NCBI RefSeq assembly: GCF_003054325.1 | Contig: NZ_QBKU01000002.1 | Location: 186,001 to 250,000, forward strand | DNA: 64,000 nucleotides | Direction: 5' to 3' | Source: Sulfitobacter mediterraneus | GTDB taxonomy: Bacteria; Pseudomonadota; Alphaproteobacteria; Rhodobacterales; Rhodobacteraceae | Shown: one piece after another, positions 27,061-36,799 of the stretch | Numbering within the stretch: position 1 is the first letter of the stretch | Layout of the letters: each line of letters begins with the position of its first letter | Program-made: the position numbers and the translations under genes | The notes under the pieces: generated by a model | The model's database searches: none | Seen by the model: the letters and a program-made list of their open reading frames with translations, nothing else | Told to the model about the DNA's origin: nothing

Positions 27061-28008
27061 ATGACAAACGAGACGCCCACACTTCAGACGTCACTGGTTG
27101 ACCTGCCCCGGCGGGACTGGCTTGGTGCAATCGAAAGCATTTGTGAAAACGAAGGTTTTTACGAACCTTTGGGCAAGCGCCACTTTGCCGCCTATGTCGA
27201 AAAGGGCGATACTCTGGTGGTGTCATTCGAGACCATTCAAGGCATTCACGCCCTGTCTGACTATGGCCAACCACTGGCCTGGGACATGGCGCGCAAGCAC
27301 AATTGGTCCAGCCTCAGTATTATCAGCCATGGCGACACATGGTTTCGCGACAACAAGGTTTACGGTTTTTTTGACCGCCTGATCGACGAAGGCGTGTTTG
27401 ATGAGTTCGAGACCATTTTGTTTTACGGCGCTGGCCCCTGCGGTTATGCCGCCGCTGCCTTTTCTGTCGCGGCCCCCGGTGCCCGCGTCTTGGCCATTCA
27501 GCCGCAAGCCACGCTGGACCCGCGGGTGACCGAATGGGACAACCGGTTTACCGAGATGCGGATCACTGATTTCACATCGCGCTATGGCTATGCTCCCGAT
27601 ATGTTGGATGCTGCCGAACAGGCCTATGTGATGTATGACCCGCGCGAACAGCTTGATGCGGTTCATGCCGCCCTCTTTACCCGCCCCAATGTGCGCAAAC
27701 TGCGGATGCCCTTTATGGGCGGCGCCTTGCAAACTGATCTGCTGGAGATGGAGCAATGGGAGGCGCTGCTGTGCGCCGCAGCGGACGACCGGCTGACCGT
27801 GCGCCGCTTTGCCAAGATGTACCGCGCCCGCCGCGACTATCGGCCATATCTGCGCAATCTGATGAAACACCTCGAAGCCGAAGAACGCATTCCGATGCTT
27901 CTGGCGCTGTGCCGCAATGTGACAGGCCGCATGAACGCCCGCAAATTCGCCAACAAGCTGCGCGAATATGACGAGGAACCAGTGCAAAAAGCCGCAGAAC
28001 AAGGCTAG
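27061..28008 (+). CDS. Hydrolase-like protein of unknown function
   Basis: A 315-residue product. Residues 118-150 (ETILFYGAGPCGYAA, then VLAIQPQATLDP) resemble the nucleophile region of alpha/beta hydrolases from glycan loci, where GSSMGGYAA is followed by SPQ. Here the serine position is Gly and a Cys is present, so ordinary hydrolase activity is doubtful. The ATG at 27061 follows GAGGA; a GTG at 27055 is too close to that site. It follows the glycan operon after 108 bp and precedes pyrC by 33 bp. Relatives are, I believe, common and unnamed in Rhodobacteraceae. Confidence 0.6.
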   Translation: MTNETPTLQTSLVDLPRRDWLGAIESICENEGFYEPLGKRHFAAYVEKGDTLVVSFETIQGIHALSDYGQPLAWDMARKHNWSSLSIISHGDTWFRDNKVYGFFDRLIDEGVFDEFETILFYGAGPCGYAAAAFSVAAPGARVLAIQPQATLDPRVTEWDNRFTEMRITDFTSRYGYAPDMLDAAEQAYVMYDPREQLDAVHAALFTRPNVRKLRMPFMGGALQTDLLEMEQWEALLCAAADDRLTVRRFAKMYRARRDYRPYLRNLMKHLEAEERIPMLLALCRNVTGRMNARKFANKLREYDEEPVQKAAEQG

Positions 28009-28041
28009 CCCCGCCAAACGCTCTGTGCTAGCCGAAGCGCC

Positions 28042-29076
28042 ATGATACAGAGCCTGACACTCCGCCGCCCCGATGACTGGCACCTGCACCTGCGCGATGG
28101 CGATATGCTGCGCGCCGTGCTGCCCCATACCGCCAATCACTTTGCCCGCGCCATCATCATGCCCAATCTGGTGCCCCCGGTTGTGACCGGTGCCGATGCC
28201 GCCGCTTACAAGCAACGCATCATGGCCGCATTGCCCGAGGGCAGTGATTTTGAGCCCTTGATGACGCTCTACCTCACCGAAGATACAGATCCCGAGGATC
28301 TGGCCGCCGCCCATGCCAGCGGTCTGGTCAAAGCTGTGAAATTGTACCCCGCAGGGGCGACAACCAATTCCGCCAGCGGTGTCAGTGACTTTAGCAAGGT
28401 TGCGAAAGTCTTTGAAAAAATGGCTGAAATCGGTCTGCCGCTCTGCACCCATGGCGAAGTGACGAACAGCGACGTGGACATTTTTGACCGCGAGGCCGTG
28501 TTCATCGACCGTGTGCTGGACCCGATCCGCAAGGACCATCCGGCGCTGCGCGTCATCATGGAACATATCACCACCAAAGACGCCGCTGATTATGTACGCA
28601 GCGCCGATCAGAACCTCGCCGCGACAATCACCACGCACCATCTGGTGATCAACCGCAATCATATCCTCGCCGGGGGTATCAAACCGCATTACTACTGCCT
28701 GCCCGTGGCCAAACGCGAAACCCACCGCCTTGCTCTGCGGGCCGCCGCCACATCCGGCGATTCACGGTTTTTCCTTGGCACCGACAGCGCCCCGCACACG
28801 GACGCCAACAAACTGCTGCCCTGCGGCTGCGCGGGCTGTTTCACCGCGCCTAATACCATGTCGATCCTCGCTGAAGTGTTTGAACAAGAAGGTAAACTTG
28901 ACCAGCTGGAGGCATTTGCATCGCTGAACGGGCCTGCCTACTACGGCCTGCCCGTGAATGAGGACCAGATCACCCTGATCCGCGAGACCCCCAGCTTTCC
29001 GGCGCATATCGATACGCCCGATGGCCCCGTGACCGTCTTTGATCCCGATATGCCGCTGCATTGGCGTGTTGCCTAA
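28042..29076 (+). CDS. pyrC: Dihydroorotase (class II)
   Basis: Cyclises carbamoyl aspartate to dihydroorotate, the third pyrimidine step. The 344-residue product has the zinc site [11 protein letters not shown] (His14 and His16), the carboxylated-lysine region [24 protein letters not shown] and FLGTDSAPH. It is followed by pyrE after 36 bp, an operon for pyrimidine synthesis. Confidence 0.96.
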   Translation: MIQSLTLRRPDDWHLHLRDGDMLRAVLPHTANHFARAIIMPNLVPPVVTGADAAAYKQRIMAALPEGSDFEPLMTLYLTEDTDPEDLAAAHASGLVKAVKLYPAGATTNSASGVSDFSKVAKVFEKMAEIGLPLCTHGEVTNSDVDIFDREAVFIDRVLDPIRKDHPALRVIMEHITTKDAADYVRSADQNLAATITTHHLVINRNHILAGGIKPHYYCLPVAKRETHRLALRAAATSGDSRFFLGTDSAPHTDANKLLPCGCAGCFTAPNTMSILAEVFEQEGKLDQLEAFASLNGPAYYGLPVNEDQITLIRETPSFPAHIDTPDGPVTVFDPDMPLHWRVA

Positions 29077-29112
29077 CCTTCATTTCCAGCCTGCCACCAA
29101 AGGACCGCTCGC

Positions 29113-29790
29113 ATGATCCCTTCCAGCTACCCCACTGCCGAAGAAATGGCCCGTCTCACCGCCCGGATGCTGCTTGAGATCAAGGCGGTGCATTTCAACG
29201 CGGATGAGCCGTTTACGCTGGCCTCCGGCCTGCCCAGTCCGACCTACATCGATTGCCGGAAATTGATCAGCTATCCGCGCATCCGCAGCACGTTGATGGA
29301 CTTTCTTACCGTCACCGTGATGCGCAACGCAGGTTTTGAGGCGTTTGACAACATCGCAGGCGGCGAAACCGCAGGTATTCCCTTTGCCGCCATGGTTGCC
29401 GAACGCATGGCGCTGCCAATGACCTATGTGCGCAAAAAGCCCAAAGGCTATGGTCGCAATGCACGTATCGAAGGCGCAATGAGCGAAGGTGAACGTGTGC
29501 TGCTGGTCGAGGATCTGACCACAGACGGCGGATCAAAGCTGAGCTTTGTCGATGCCATCCGCGAAACCGGCGCGACCTGCGCCCACACAGCGGTGATCTT
29601 TTACTACGGGATTTTCCCGCAGACCGAAAAGACCCTTGGCGATCACGGTGTTGCCCTGCACAGCCTCTGCACATGGTGGGACGTTCTGGCCGAAGCCAAG
29701 GCGCAAGGCGCCTTTGACGAAAGCACCCTGTCCGAAGTTGAGGCGTTTTTGAACGCCCCAAAAGAATGGCAGGACGCCCGAAAAGGCTGA
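29113..29790 (+). CDS. pyrE: Orotate phosphoribosyltransferase
   Basis: Joins orotate and PRPP to orotidine monophosphate. The 225-residue enzyme has [17 protein letters not shown] at the N-terminus and the PRPP-binding [19 protein letters not shown] precedes the ATG. It is cotranscribed with pyrC by position. Confidence 0.95.
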   Translation: MIPSSYPTAEEMARLTARMLLEIKAVHFNADEPFTLASGLPSPTYIDCRKLISYPRIRSTLMDFLTVTVMRNAGFEAFDNIAGGETAGIPFAAMVAERMALPMTYVRKKPKGYGRNARIEGAMSEGERVLLVEDLTTDGGSKLSFVDAIRETGATCAHTAVIFYYGIFPQTEKTLGDHGVALHSLCTWWDVLAEAKAQGAFDESTLSEVEAFLNAPKEWQDARKG

Positions 29791-29866
29791 GATCCAAATT
29801 CCACAATATGTTGACGTGATCGGCCCTTTCGGGGCAAGATGAAGTGTGCGCAAAGCCTTCCACAAC

Positions 29867-29875
29867 TTATCCACA
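29867..29875 (+). promoter_or_regulatory. Perfect DnaA box upstream of dnaB
   Basis: TTATCCACA matches the DnaA consensus at every position. It lies 68 bp before the dnaB start and 13 bp upstream of a possible -35 element. DnaA could control dnaB here; no AT-rich unwinding region or further perfect boxes are visible, so I do not call an origin. Confidence 0.6.
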
Positions 29876-29887
29876 TAAACATACAAT

Positions 29888-29916
29888 TTGCGCCAATCCG
29901 CACCTCTGTCTATGAC
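29888..29916 (+). promoter_or_regulatory. Possible dnaB promoter
   Basis: TTGCGC (29888-29893) and TATGAC (29911-29916) are 17 bases apart, giving a start near 29923, just ahead of the GGGG ribosome-binding site of dnaB. Confidence 0.4.
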
Positions 29917-29942
29917 AGAAGCGGGACAGACGGGGTAAACCA

Positions 29943-31427
29943 ATGAACGAAATAACATCGCTGAACGCGAACCAGATCGCTGTGCAGGCCCCTGAAACCA
30001 TGCCGCATTCCATCGAGGCTGAGCAGCAGCTTCTGGGTGCGATTCTGACCAACAACGACATCTATGATCGTGTGGCCTCGGTGATTTCGCCCAAGCATTT
30101 TTACGATCCCGTCCACGCCCGGATTTTTGAAATCGCCGCAGCCCGGATTGCCAAGAACAACCTTGCCTCGCCCGTGACGCTTAAGGCCTTCATGGAAGAC
30201 GACGAAGGCCTCAAGGAATTGGGCGGGCCGGCCTATCTGGCCCGGCTTGCAGGTGCTGCGATCTCTGCCTTTGCGGTGCGCGATTATGCGCAGATGATCT
30301 ATGATCTGGCCGTGCGCCGCGACCTGATCCAACTGGGGCGCGATATTTCGGCCAAGGCCGCGCAGGTTGATGTCGCGTCAGAGCCGCGCGAGCAGATTGT
30401 CGAGGCCGAACAGCAGCTTTACAAACTGGCCGAGCAAGGCCAAACCGAAAGCGGTTTTCAAAGCTTCCTCAAGGCGGTAACGGACGCTGTTAATGTGGCA
30501 AACGCCGCCTATCAGCGTGAAGGCGGGCTTGCGGGCCTGTCCACCAAACTGAATGATCTCGACGGCAAATTGGGGGGGCTGCACAAGTCGGACCTTTTGA
30601 TCCTCGCGGGTCGTCCGTCGATGGGCAAAACCTCACTGGCGACCAACATCGCCTTCAACATCGCCAAGGCCTACCGCCGGGGCACACGCCCCGATGGCAC
30701 CGAAGGGGCCGTCGATGGCGGCGTAGTTGGGTTCTTTTCCTTAGAGATGAGCGCCGAGCAGCTCGCGGGCAGGATTTTGGCGGAAGCGTCAGAAATCTCC
30801 AGCCACAAAATCAGGCAAGGCGACATGGACGAAACCGAGTTCCGCCGGTTCGTCAACGCCGCCAAGGATCTGGAGGCCTGCCCGCTTTTCATTGATGATA
30901 CTGCTGCCATTCCGATTGCCCAGCTCTCTGCGCGGGCGCGTCGGCTCAAGCGGACCCACGGGCTGGATCTCTTGATCGTTGACTATTTGCAGCTGGTGCG
31001 CGGCACGGCCGAAAACCGGGTGCAGGAAATTGGTGAGATTTCCATGGGCCTCAAAGCCATCGCAAAGGAACTGGATATTCCGGTGATTGCCCTGTCACAG
31101 CTGTCGCGTCAGGTGGAAAGCCGCGAAGACAAGCGTCCGCAGCTTTCAGATCTGCGGGAATCCGGGTCTATCGAACAGGATGCGGACGTTGTGATGTTTG
31201 TGTTCCGCGAAGAATACTACGTCGAGCGTGAAAAGCCCGGCGAAGAACGGCTTGATGAAATGGCCGAATGGCAAGAACGCATGGCCCGCCTGCACGCCAA
31301 GGCCGAGGTGATTATCGGCAAACAGCGTCACGGCCCAATTGGCACGGTCGAGCTAAGCTTTGAAAGCGAATTCACCCGTTTCGGTAACCTTGCGAAGCCT
31401 TGGCAGCAAAGCCCTGACCAGTTTTAA
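29943..31427 (+). CDS. dnaB: Replicative DNA helicase DnaB
   Basis: The hexameric 5'-3' helicase of the replication fork. The 494-residue product has the N-terminal primase-interacting domain (MPHSIEAEQQLLGAIL), then the RecA-like core with Walker A GRPSMGKTS and LLIVDYLQLVRG for Walker B. No intein is present. The start is supported by GGGG upstream. It ends at a strong stem-loop shared with the convergent esterase gene. Confidence 0.97.
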   Translation: MNEITSLNANQIAVQAPETMPHSIEAEQQLLGAILTNNDIYDRVASVISPKHFYDPVHARIFEIAAARIAKNNLASPVTLKAFMEDDEGLKELGGPAYLARLAGAAISAFAVRDYAQMIYDLAVRRDLIQLGRDISAKAAQVDVASEPREQIVEAEQQLYKLAEQGQTESGFQSFLKAVTDAVNVANAAYQREGGLAGLSTKLNDLDGKLGGLHKSDLLILAGRPSMGKTSLATNIAFNIAKAYRRGTRPDGTEGAVDGGVVGFFSLEMSAEQLAGRILAEASEISSHKIRQGDMDETEFRRFVNAAKDLEACPLFIDDTAAIPIAQLSARARRLKRTHGLDLLIVDYLQLVRGTAENRVQEIGEISMGLKAIAKELDIPVIALSQLSRQVESREDKRPQLSDLRESGSIEQDADVVMFVFREEYYVEREKPGEERLDEMAEWQERMARLHAKAEVIIGKQRHGPIGTVELSFESEFTRFGNLAKPWQQSPDQF

Positions 31428-31453
31428 GGACTGGCATCCATCAAACAGAAATG

Positions 31454-31482
31454 AACGGCGGGCCGACAAGCCCGCCGTTATT
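31454..31482. terminator. Terminator between dnaB and the convergent esterase gene
   Basis: AACGGCGGGC (31454-31463) and GCCCGCCGTT (31470-31479) form a perfect 10-bp stem with loop CGACAA, followed by ATT on the plus strand. It sits between two convergent stops and may act in both directions. Confidence 0.8.
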
Positions 31483-31484
31483 AC

Positions 31485-32810
31485 TTACTGAGCAGCCTTT
31501 TTGACCTCATAATTCAGCCCCTTGGCCGTGCCTTTGGCAAAACCTTTCCAATAGCCGTGGTCTTCCTTGGCCGTGCCGTCTTCGTTCATCGACCAAACGC
31601 CCGCATTTGAATCCTCGATCAGCTCCAAATAGGCGGCTTTTTCGGCATCGCCCTTCAGGTGAGAATCCAGCCAGGCGGTTACGAAATGCTGCGCAATGTT
31701 GTTCATCCGCGCTGAATCCCAAACCGGGTCTGTGTAATGCTCGGAGATGTCAAAGCCTTTACTTTCATTAAAGTAATAGCTTTCCTTCGGCGCAGGCATT
31801 GGCGCGCCAGAGTTGTGCCCGCCATTGACATAAGTCAGCAAAGCCCGGTCCACGTTGCTGGCATTGTCCCAGATCGCCCGCACCCCGTTTTCATAAAGCG
31901 ACACGTCATCCTGTGATCCGGCGATAAACATCATCGGGATCTGTACGCCTGCCAATCCTTCGGCGTTCCAGAACCCCGTGTTCATGCCCCATGGCCCGAA
32001 CGCCACGGCGGTTTTGATCCGCGCATCGGGCAGCGCGTTATGGGTGTCACTGCCCGCGAGGTGGATGCCAAGCGTGCCGTGCGGCCCGCCCCAGGGATAG
32101 CCGACAGAGGCTTCGGTCACACCGCCGCCCGCCGTGATGATCGCGCCATAACCGCCCATGGAATAACCGATCAAGCCGGTGTTGCCCGCGTCATAGAGTC
32201 CGGCAAAATCGCCGCCCTCTGCGGCCATCTGTGCCATTTCTTCAAGCACAAACAACTGATCCAGCGACCGGTTCACCAATGTGGACCCAAATGCCGCTTG
32301 CGTGCGGTAAGTGCTGTCTGTGTGGTCGATCGAGGCCACGACATAGCCCTTTGACGCGATGTTTTCCGCCAGATGGGACAGCAGGAACCGGTTGCCCGGA
32401 TAACCATGACTGATCAACACCAGCGGATAAGCCGTGTCTGACTGCGCTGGCGCGGCATCGCGCACAGCGCGGCCCGTCAGGGTCACTTCGGTGGTGCCGT
32501 CTCGCAAGAACGCCTTGAGCGTGGTGTCGCCGCTGGCCCCGGCCGCCGCCGGATACCACATCTCAACCGTCAAGGGCCGGTCATAGCGCGGCATCTCTTC
32601 CGGCTTGGGCGCGGCCGGATCAATGGCCAAAATATTGATCTGGTCCGCATTGACCATCTCAAGCTGGCGCACGCCCACGGGCATCTCGCCGTAAGCGGCC
32701 AGTTCCGGTGCGCTTGGCAATTGTGTGTCGATGGGGTTCTCGGCCAAGCTGGCGCTCCCGATCAGGCTGGCGCTGGCGGCAAGGGCCGCCAATGGTGTTG
32801 ATCTGTTCAT
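31485..32810 (-). CDS. Secreted alpha/beta hydrolase (PAF-acetylhydrolase-like)
   Basis: A 441-residue exported serine hydrolase. A signal peptide covers residues 1-23 (ending SASLAEN). The core shows LVLISHGYPGNRF, the nucleophile elbow IGYSMGGYGA, MFIAGSQDDV for the acid residue and NGGHNSG for the histidine. The family hydrolyses short acyl esters; the substrate here is not known. It is transcribed alone. Confidence 0.8.
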   Translation of the reverse strand: MNRSTPLAALAASASLIGSASLAENPIDTQLPSAPELAAYGEMPVGVRQLEMVNADQINILAIDPAAPKPEEMPRYDRPLTVEMWYPAAAGASGDTTLKAFLRDGTTEVTLTGRAVRDAAPAQSDTAYPLVLISHGYPGNRFLLSHLAENIASKGYVVASIDHTDSTYRTQAAFGSTLVNRSLDQLFVLEEMAQMAAEGGDFAGLYDAGNTGLIGYSMGGYGAIITAGGGVTEASVGYPWGGPHGTLGIHLAGSDTHNALPDARIKTAVAFGPWGMNTGFWNAEGLAGVQIPMMFIAGSQDDVSLYENGVRAIWDNASNVDRALLTYVNGGHNSGAPMPAPKESYYFNESKGFDISEHYTDPVWDSARMNNIAQHFVTAWLDSHLKGDAEKAAYLELIEDSNAGVWSMNEDGTAKEDHGYWKGFAKGTAKGLNYEVKKAAQ

Positions 32811-32893
32811 GATGTCCTCCCTATATCCCTTTCAGCTTAGAGCGCCAAAGGGACAGAGCAAGGAATGCTTTGGTGACGTTGCGGCGCTTTTGC

Positions 32894-33625
32894 CTAGGCC
32901 GAGACCCGCGCCGCCTGCGTTATTTCGGCCATGCTCAGCCCGTATTTACCGGCAAACCGCACCCGCGCCGCAACAAGGCGCGGATCGTCGGGTGACATGC
33001 CAAGCGTGCGGATAAACTCGATCCGCTGCTGCGATTTGAGCGCCTCACGGTCGATGTCGGTGCCCATGGCGCGGTCGATAATCTCGCCGCCGGGGCTGAC
33101 GTGGAACCATTTGCTGAAGTCGCGGAAATGATGCTGGTTGTGCAGCTTGGTCACGTGCCGCTCAATGGCGGTTTTGGGCAGGTTGAGATGGGCGGTCAAA
33201 TGAAACCACTCATACACCATGAACATCAAAACCCCGCCCGCAGGCACAATCGCAACCGCAATCCAGATCGCATGCGCCGCCCCAAAGACCGCTGCAATCC
33301 CCCAAACCGCAAAGAAATTGAACGCAAGCATAGGCAGCGCCACCCAGATCGGGACAAAGAACAGCCCGTGATTGGTCGGAAAATCGTGATGCCCGTAATG
33401 CGCCTGATAAAGCAGATCAAACGCCCATTGGCGGCGCGGCGGATCCAGGTGAAAGACATGGCGGTGCAGGTTGTATTCATTCAACAATTGCGCCCCGATG
33501 CCCAGAGGAACCAACCACCAAACCCAAGCTGGCGCGGCCAATATCATCGCGGCAAACGCCAACCCGCAGGCCAGCGCCATGATCCAGATCGCGGGATGTT
33601 TGAACATGATCGACAGTCGCAGCAT
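32894..33625 (-). CDS. Fatty acid hydroxylase-superfamily membrane protein
   Basis: A 243-residue di-iron membrane enzyme. The histidine boxes are LHRHVFH, HYGHHDF and HNQHHF, with transmembrane stretches around residues 15-50 and 90-140 (AVAIVPAGGVLMFM). Enzymes of this fold hydroxylate or desaturate sterols, fatty acids or carotenoids. The substrate cannot be read from sequence. The ATG at 33625 is used; a second ATG six codons downstream has no better ribosome-binding site. Confidence 0.8.
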   Translation of the reverse strand: MLRLSIMFKHPAIWIMALACGLAFAAMILAAPAWVWWLVPLGIGAQLLNEYNLHRHVFHLDPPRRQWAFDLLYQAHYGHHDFPTNHGLFFVPIWVALPMLAFNFFAVWGIAAVFGAAHAIWIAVAIVPAGGVLMFMVYEWFHLTAHLNLPKTAIERHVTKLHNQHHFRDFSKWFHVSPGGEIIDRAMGTDIDREALKSQQRIEFIRTLGMSPDDPRLVAARVRFAGKYGLSMAEITQAARVSA

Positions 33626-33814
33626 GGCTTCAATGCCCCCTTTCCCGTCAACTGTGCTTTGCCAGTACGGTCTTTGTAAACCTCACAGCGCACTACCTGA
33701 CGCGAGGTCGGCTTGCATAACCTTGACGCGAAAATGCTGCGGTGAACCGGTAGCTCGCCGGTATTTGCCCTGCCATCGCTTGACGCACCGCAGGTTTTGC
33801 GCCAGCAGATGCCC

Positions 33815-34849
33815 ATGACCACTGCGCATCTCACAATCGACCTTTCTGCCATTGCAAGCAACTGGCAAGCCCTGAACCGCCTTACAGATTGCGCCACCGC
33901 AGCTGTGATCAAGGCCGACGCTTATGGTCTTGGCATCGAACAGGTTGGCCCTGCCCTTGCCGCCGCTGGCGCGCGGCAGTTCTTTGTCGCAGCCACCGAA
34001 GAAGGCGCAGCCCTGCGCCGCGTGCTTGGCCCCGGCCCCGAGATCCTGATCCTGTCGGGTCACATGCCCGGAGATGCGCCGCTGTTGCAGCAGGCCGATC
34101 TGGTGCCGATGATCAATTCGGTGGATCAATTGCTGGTGCAGGTCGAAGCTTTGCCCCAACATCATTTTGGCGTGCAACTGGACAGCGGCATGAACCGATT
34201 GGGCATGGAGCCCGCCGAATGGGCCGCCCTGCGCGACATTGCAGAGGCACAGGATTTGCGATTGGTGATGTCGCATCTGGCCTGCGCGGACGAACCGGAT
34301 CACCCGATGAATGCGGCGCAATTGGCCAGCTTCCAGGAGATGGTCCAAGGGGTTCAGGCGCCGCTCTCGCTCGCGGCCACGGGCGGTATCCTGTTGGGCC
34401 GGGATTATCATTTTGATCTGACCCGCCCCGGCGTTGGCCTATATGGTGGCCTGCCCTTTGTAGATGCAGCCCCTGTTGTGACGCTTGATCTGCCGGTTAT
34501 TCAAATCCGAGACGTGGAGCCGGGCGAAACTGTGGGTTATGGCAATACATTTGTTGCGCAGCGGCCAACCCGCATTGCGACCGTCGCCGCAGGTTATGCC
34601 GACGGGCTGATCCGCGCCATGGGCGGCAGCGCGACTGTTACCTGCGACGGGCAAAAATTGCCTGTGGTGGGGCGTGTTTCTATGGACATGTTGACCATCG
34701 ACGTTACCGCGCTGGATCACGCGCCAGCGCAATTGCAACTGCTGGGGCAACATCAATCCGTTGATACGGTTGCCGGTTTCGCCGGAACCATCGGGTATGA
34801 AATCCTGACCTCGCTTGGGGCGCGGTACAATCGTACCTATATCGGATAA
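33815..34849 (+). CDS. alr: Alanine racemase
   Basis: The PLP enzyme that makes D-alanine for cell wall. [11 protein letters not shown] contains the PLP-binding lysine, and GYGNTF plus VAAGYADGL and VGRVSMDM match the C-terminal barrel contacts. The 344-residue reading starts at ATG 33815; ATG 33809 is two codons upstream and equally possible. It is followed by pqiA after 41 bp. Confidence 0.94.
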   Translation: MTTAHLTIDLSAIASNWQALNRLTDCATAAVIKADAYGLGIEQVGPALAAAGARQFFVAATEEGAALRRVLGPGPEILILSGHMPGDAPLLQQADLVPMINSVDQLLVQVEALPQHHFGVQLDSGMNRLGMEPAEWAALRDIAEAQDLRLVMSHLACADEPDHPMNAAQLASFQEMVQGVQAPLSLAATGGILLGRDYHFDLTRPGVGLYGGLPFVDAAPVVTLDLPVIQIRDVEPGETVGYGNTFVAQRPTRIATVAAGYADGLIRAMGGSATVTCDGQKLPVVGRVSMDMLTIDVTALDHAPAQLQLLGQHQSVDTVAGFAGTIGYEILTSLGARYNRTYIG

Positions 34850-34890
34850 CATCACGGGCGCGACCACAGTGCCAAAGGGTTTGTTTTGCC

Positions 34891-35346
34891 ATGGCACTTT
34901 TGAAATTCCTCAACTTGTCCTTGCTGGTCCTTTACCCCATTGCATGGACGGCCCCTTTGATGCGGGCAGGTTTACTGCCGCTGTTTTCGCTGAGTGAGAT
35001 TTCGGTTCTGACGGGGCTGCAATCGCTTTGGGCGTCCGACATTTTTCTAGCGCTTCTGGTGACCGTGTTCGCGCTTTTTGCACCATATCTCAAGACGATA
35101 GGCCTCGCACTGGTGCAGTTTGGATGGCTGAGTGATCGCAGCCTGCCCGCGCTGCATGTGCTCGGCAAACTGGCGATGGCGGATGTGTTTCTGATCGCGC
35201 TTTACATCACACTCACCAAGGGTATCGGGCTGGGCCGCATTGAAACCGCATGGGGGCTGTATCTGTTCACCGCCTGCGTACTGGCCTCATTGCTGATCTC
35301 CTGGCGCACCCAGAACCTATTGGCAAAATCCGCCTCTGCCAATTGA
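34891..35346 (+). CDS. Paraquat-inducible protein A-like membrane protein
   Basis: A 151-residue protein with four hydrophobic helices (LSLLVLYPIAWTAPL, IFLALLVTVFALF, MADVFLIALYITL and the last near LYLFTACVLASLL). This is one PqiA domain rather than the two of E. coli. PqiA links to lipid transport between membranes. It is probably in the alr-radA-cvpA transcript. Confidence 0.8.
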   Translation: MALLKFLNLSLLVLYPIAWTAPLMRAGLLPLFSLSEISVLTGLQSLWASDIFLALLVTVFALFAPYLKTIGLALVQFGWLSDRSLPALHVLGKLAMADVFLIALYITLTKGIGLGRIETAWGLYLFTACVLASLLISWRTQNLLAKSASAN

Positions 35347-35405
35347 TCCACGCCTGCCTTGCGGTTTTTCTTTGACCCTGCGCATGACCTCCGCCACAAG
35401 ACGAT

Positions 35406-36773
35406 ATGGCAAAATCGAGCAAGACATTCTCCTGCGCCGCCTGCGGGGCCAGTTTCAACAAATGGTCAGGGCGCTGTGACGGCTGCGGCGAGTGGAACAC
35501 CATTCAAGAAGACAAAGGCATCTCTGCCGGACCGCCCAGCAAATCGCTGGGCGCAAGGCGCGGTTCCTCTCTGGAGTTGACGGATCTGGCCACCGAAGAA
35601 GCGCCGCCGCCGCGCAGCCATTCCGGCATTGCCGAACTGGACCGCGTATTGGGTGGCGGGCTGGTTCCTGCCTCGGCCATTCTGGTGGGCGGCGATCCGG
35701 GCATCGGCAAATCCACCCTGCTTTTGCAGGCCGCGGCGCATTTTGCCAAAAACGGCATCAAAACCATCTATGTCAGCGGCGAAGAGGCCAGCGCACAGGT
35801 GCGCATGCGTGCGCAACGCCTTGGCCTTGCCGATGCACCGGTGAAACTGGCCGCCGAAACAAACCTGCGCGATATTCTGACCACGCTGGATGCAGAGCGC
35901 CCGCAACTGGCGATCATCGATTCCATTCAAACGATGTGGGCCGACAACGTCGAAAGCGCGCCGGGGTCCGTTAGTCAGGTCCGCGCCGCCAGCCATGAGT
36001 TGACCGCTTTCGCCAAACGCACCGGCACCTCGGTTATTTTGGTGGGTCATGTCACCAAAGAGGGCCAGATCGCAGGCCCCCGCGTGGTCGAACATATGGT
36101 CGATACCGTGCTCTATTTTGAGGGCGAACGCGGCCATCAGTTCCGCATCCTGCGCAGTGTGAAAAACCGCTTTGGCCCCGCCGACGAGATTGGCGTGTTT
36201 GAAATGACCGGGCGCGGATTGTCCGAAGTGACCAATCCCTCGGCGCTTTTCCTCAGTGAACGCGGGCAACCCGCCGCCGGATCAGTGGTGTTTGCGGGCA
36301 TCGAAGGCACGCGGCCCGTGTTGGTGGAGCTTCAGGCGCTGGTCGCCCCCTCACCGCATTCACAAGCGCGGCGCACGGTTGTGGGCTGGGATTCGGGGCG
36401 GCTGGCGATGATCCTTGCGGTGCTTGAGGCCCGCTGCGGTATCCCGTTCGCGGGGCTGGATGTGTACCTCAACGTCGCGGGCGGCATGAAAATCTCGGAA
36501 CCTGCCGCAGATCTGGCCGTCGCTGCCGCGCTTCTCAGTGCCAGAGAAGACGTGGCCCTGCCCGCAGAAACCGTGGTTTTTGGCGAGATTAGCCTCTCTG
36601 GTGCCCTGCGTCCGGCCTCTCAGACCGAAAACAGGTTGAAAGAAGCGCAAAAACTTGGTTTTACCAGCGCCATCGCTCCGTCGGGCGGCAAAGCTGTTGG
36701 CACCTCTGGGATCACCCTCAACACAATGAGCGATCTCACCGGGTTTGTTGGCGAAATATTCGGAGCGGGCTGA
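35406..36773 (+). CDS. radA: DNA repair protein RadA
   Basis: A branch-migration ATPase for recombination repair. The 455-residue product starts with a zinc finger (Cys10, Cys13, Cys24 and Cys27), has Walker A GGDPGIGKS, the RadA-specific SVKNRFGPADEIG, and a C-terminal Lon-like domain. Confidence 0.96.
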   Translation: MAKSSKTFSCAACGASFNKWSGRCDGCGEWNTIQEDKGISAGPPSKSLGARRGSSLELTDLATEEAPPPRSHSGIAELDRVLGGGLVPASAILVGGDPGIGKSTLLLQAAAHFAKNGIKTIYVSGEEASAQVRMRAQRLGLADAPVKLAAETNLRDILTTLDAERPQLAIIDSIQTMWADNVESAPGSVSQVRAASHELTAFAKRTGTSVILVGHVTKEGQIAGPRVVEHMVDTVLYFEGERGHQFRILRSVKNRFGPADEIGVFEMTGRGLSEVTNPSALFLSERGQPAAGSVVFAGIEGTRPVLVELQALVAPSPHSQARRTVVGWDSGRLAMILAVLEARCGIPFAGLDVYLNVAGGMKISEPAADLAVAAALLSAREDVALPAETVVFGEISLSGALRPASQTENRLKEAQKLGFTSAIAPSGGKAVGTSGITLNTMSDLTGFVGEIFGAG

Positions 36774-36799
36774 GGCCCATAGCGGAAGGCAAAAGGCAG

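Noticed and set aside
27223-28725. 500-codon minus-strand frame over the 27061 gene and pyrC
   Set aside because: Shadow of two real plus-strand genes; low-complexity product, no family motif.
29791-29942. Replication origin at the dnaB promoter
   Set aside because: One perfect DnaA box only, no AT-rich unwinding region or box cluster.
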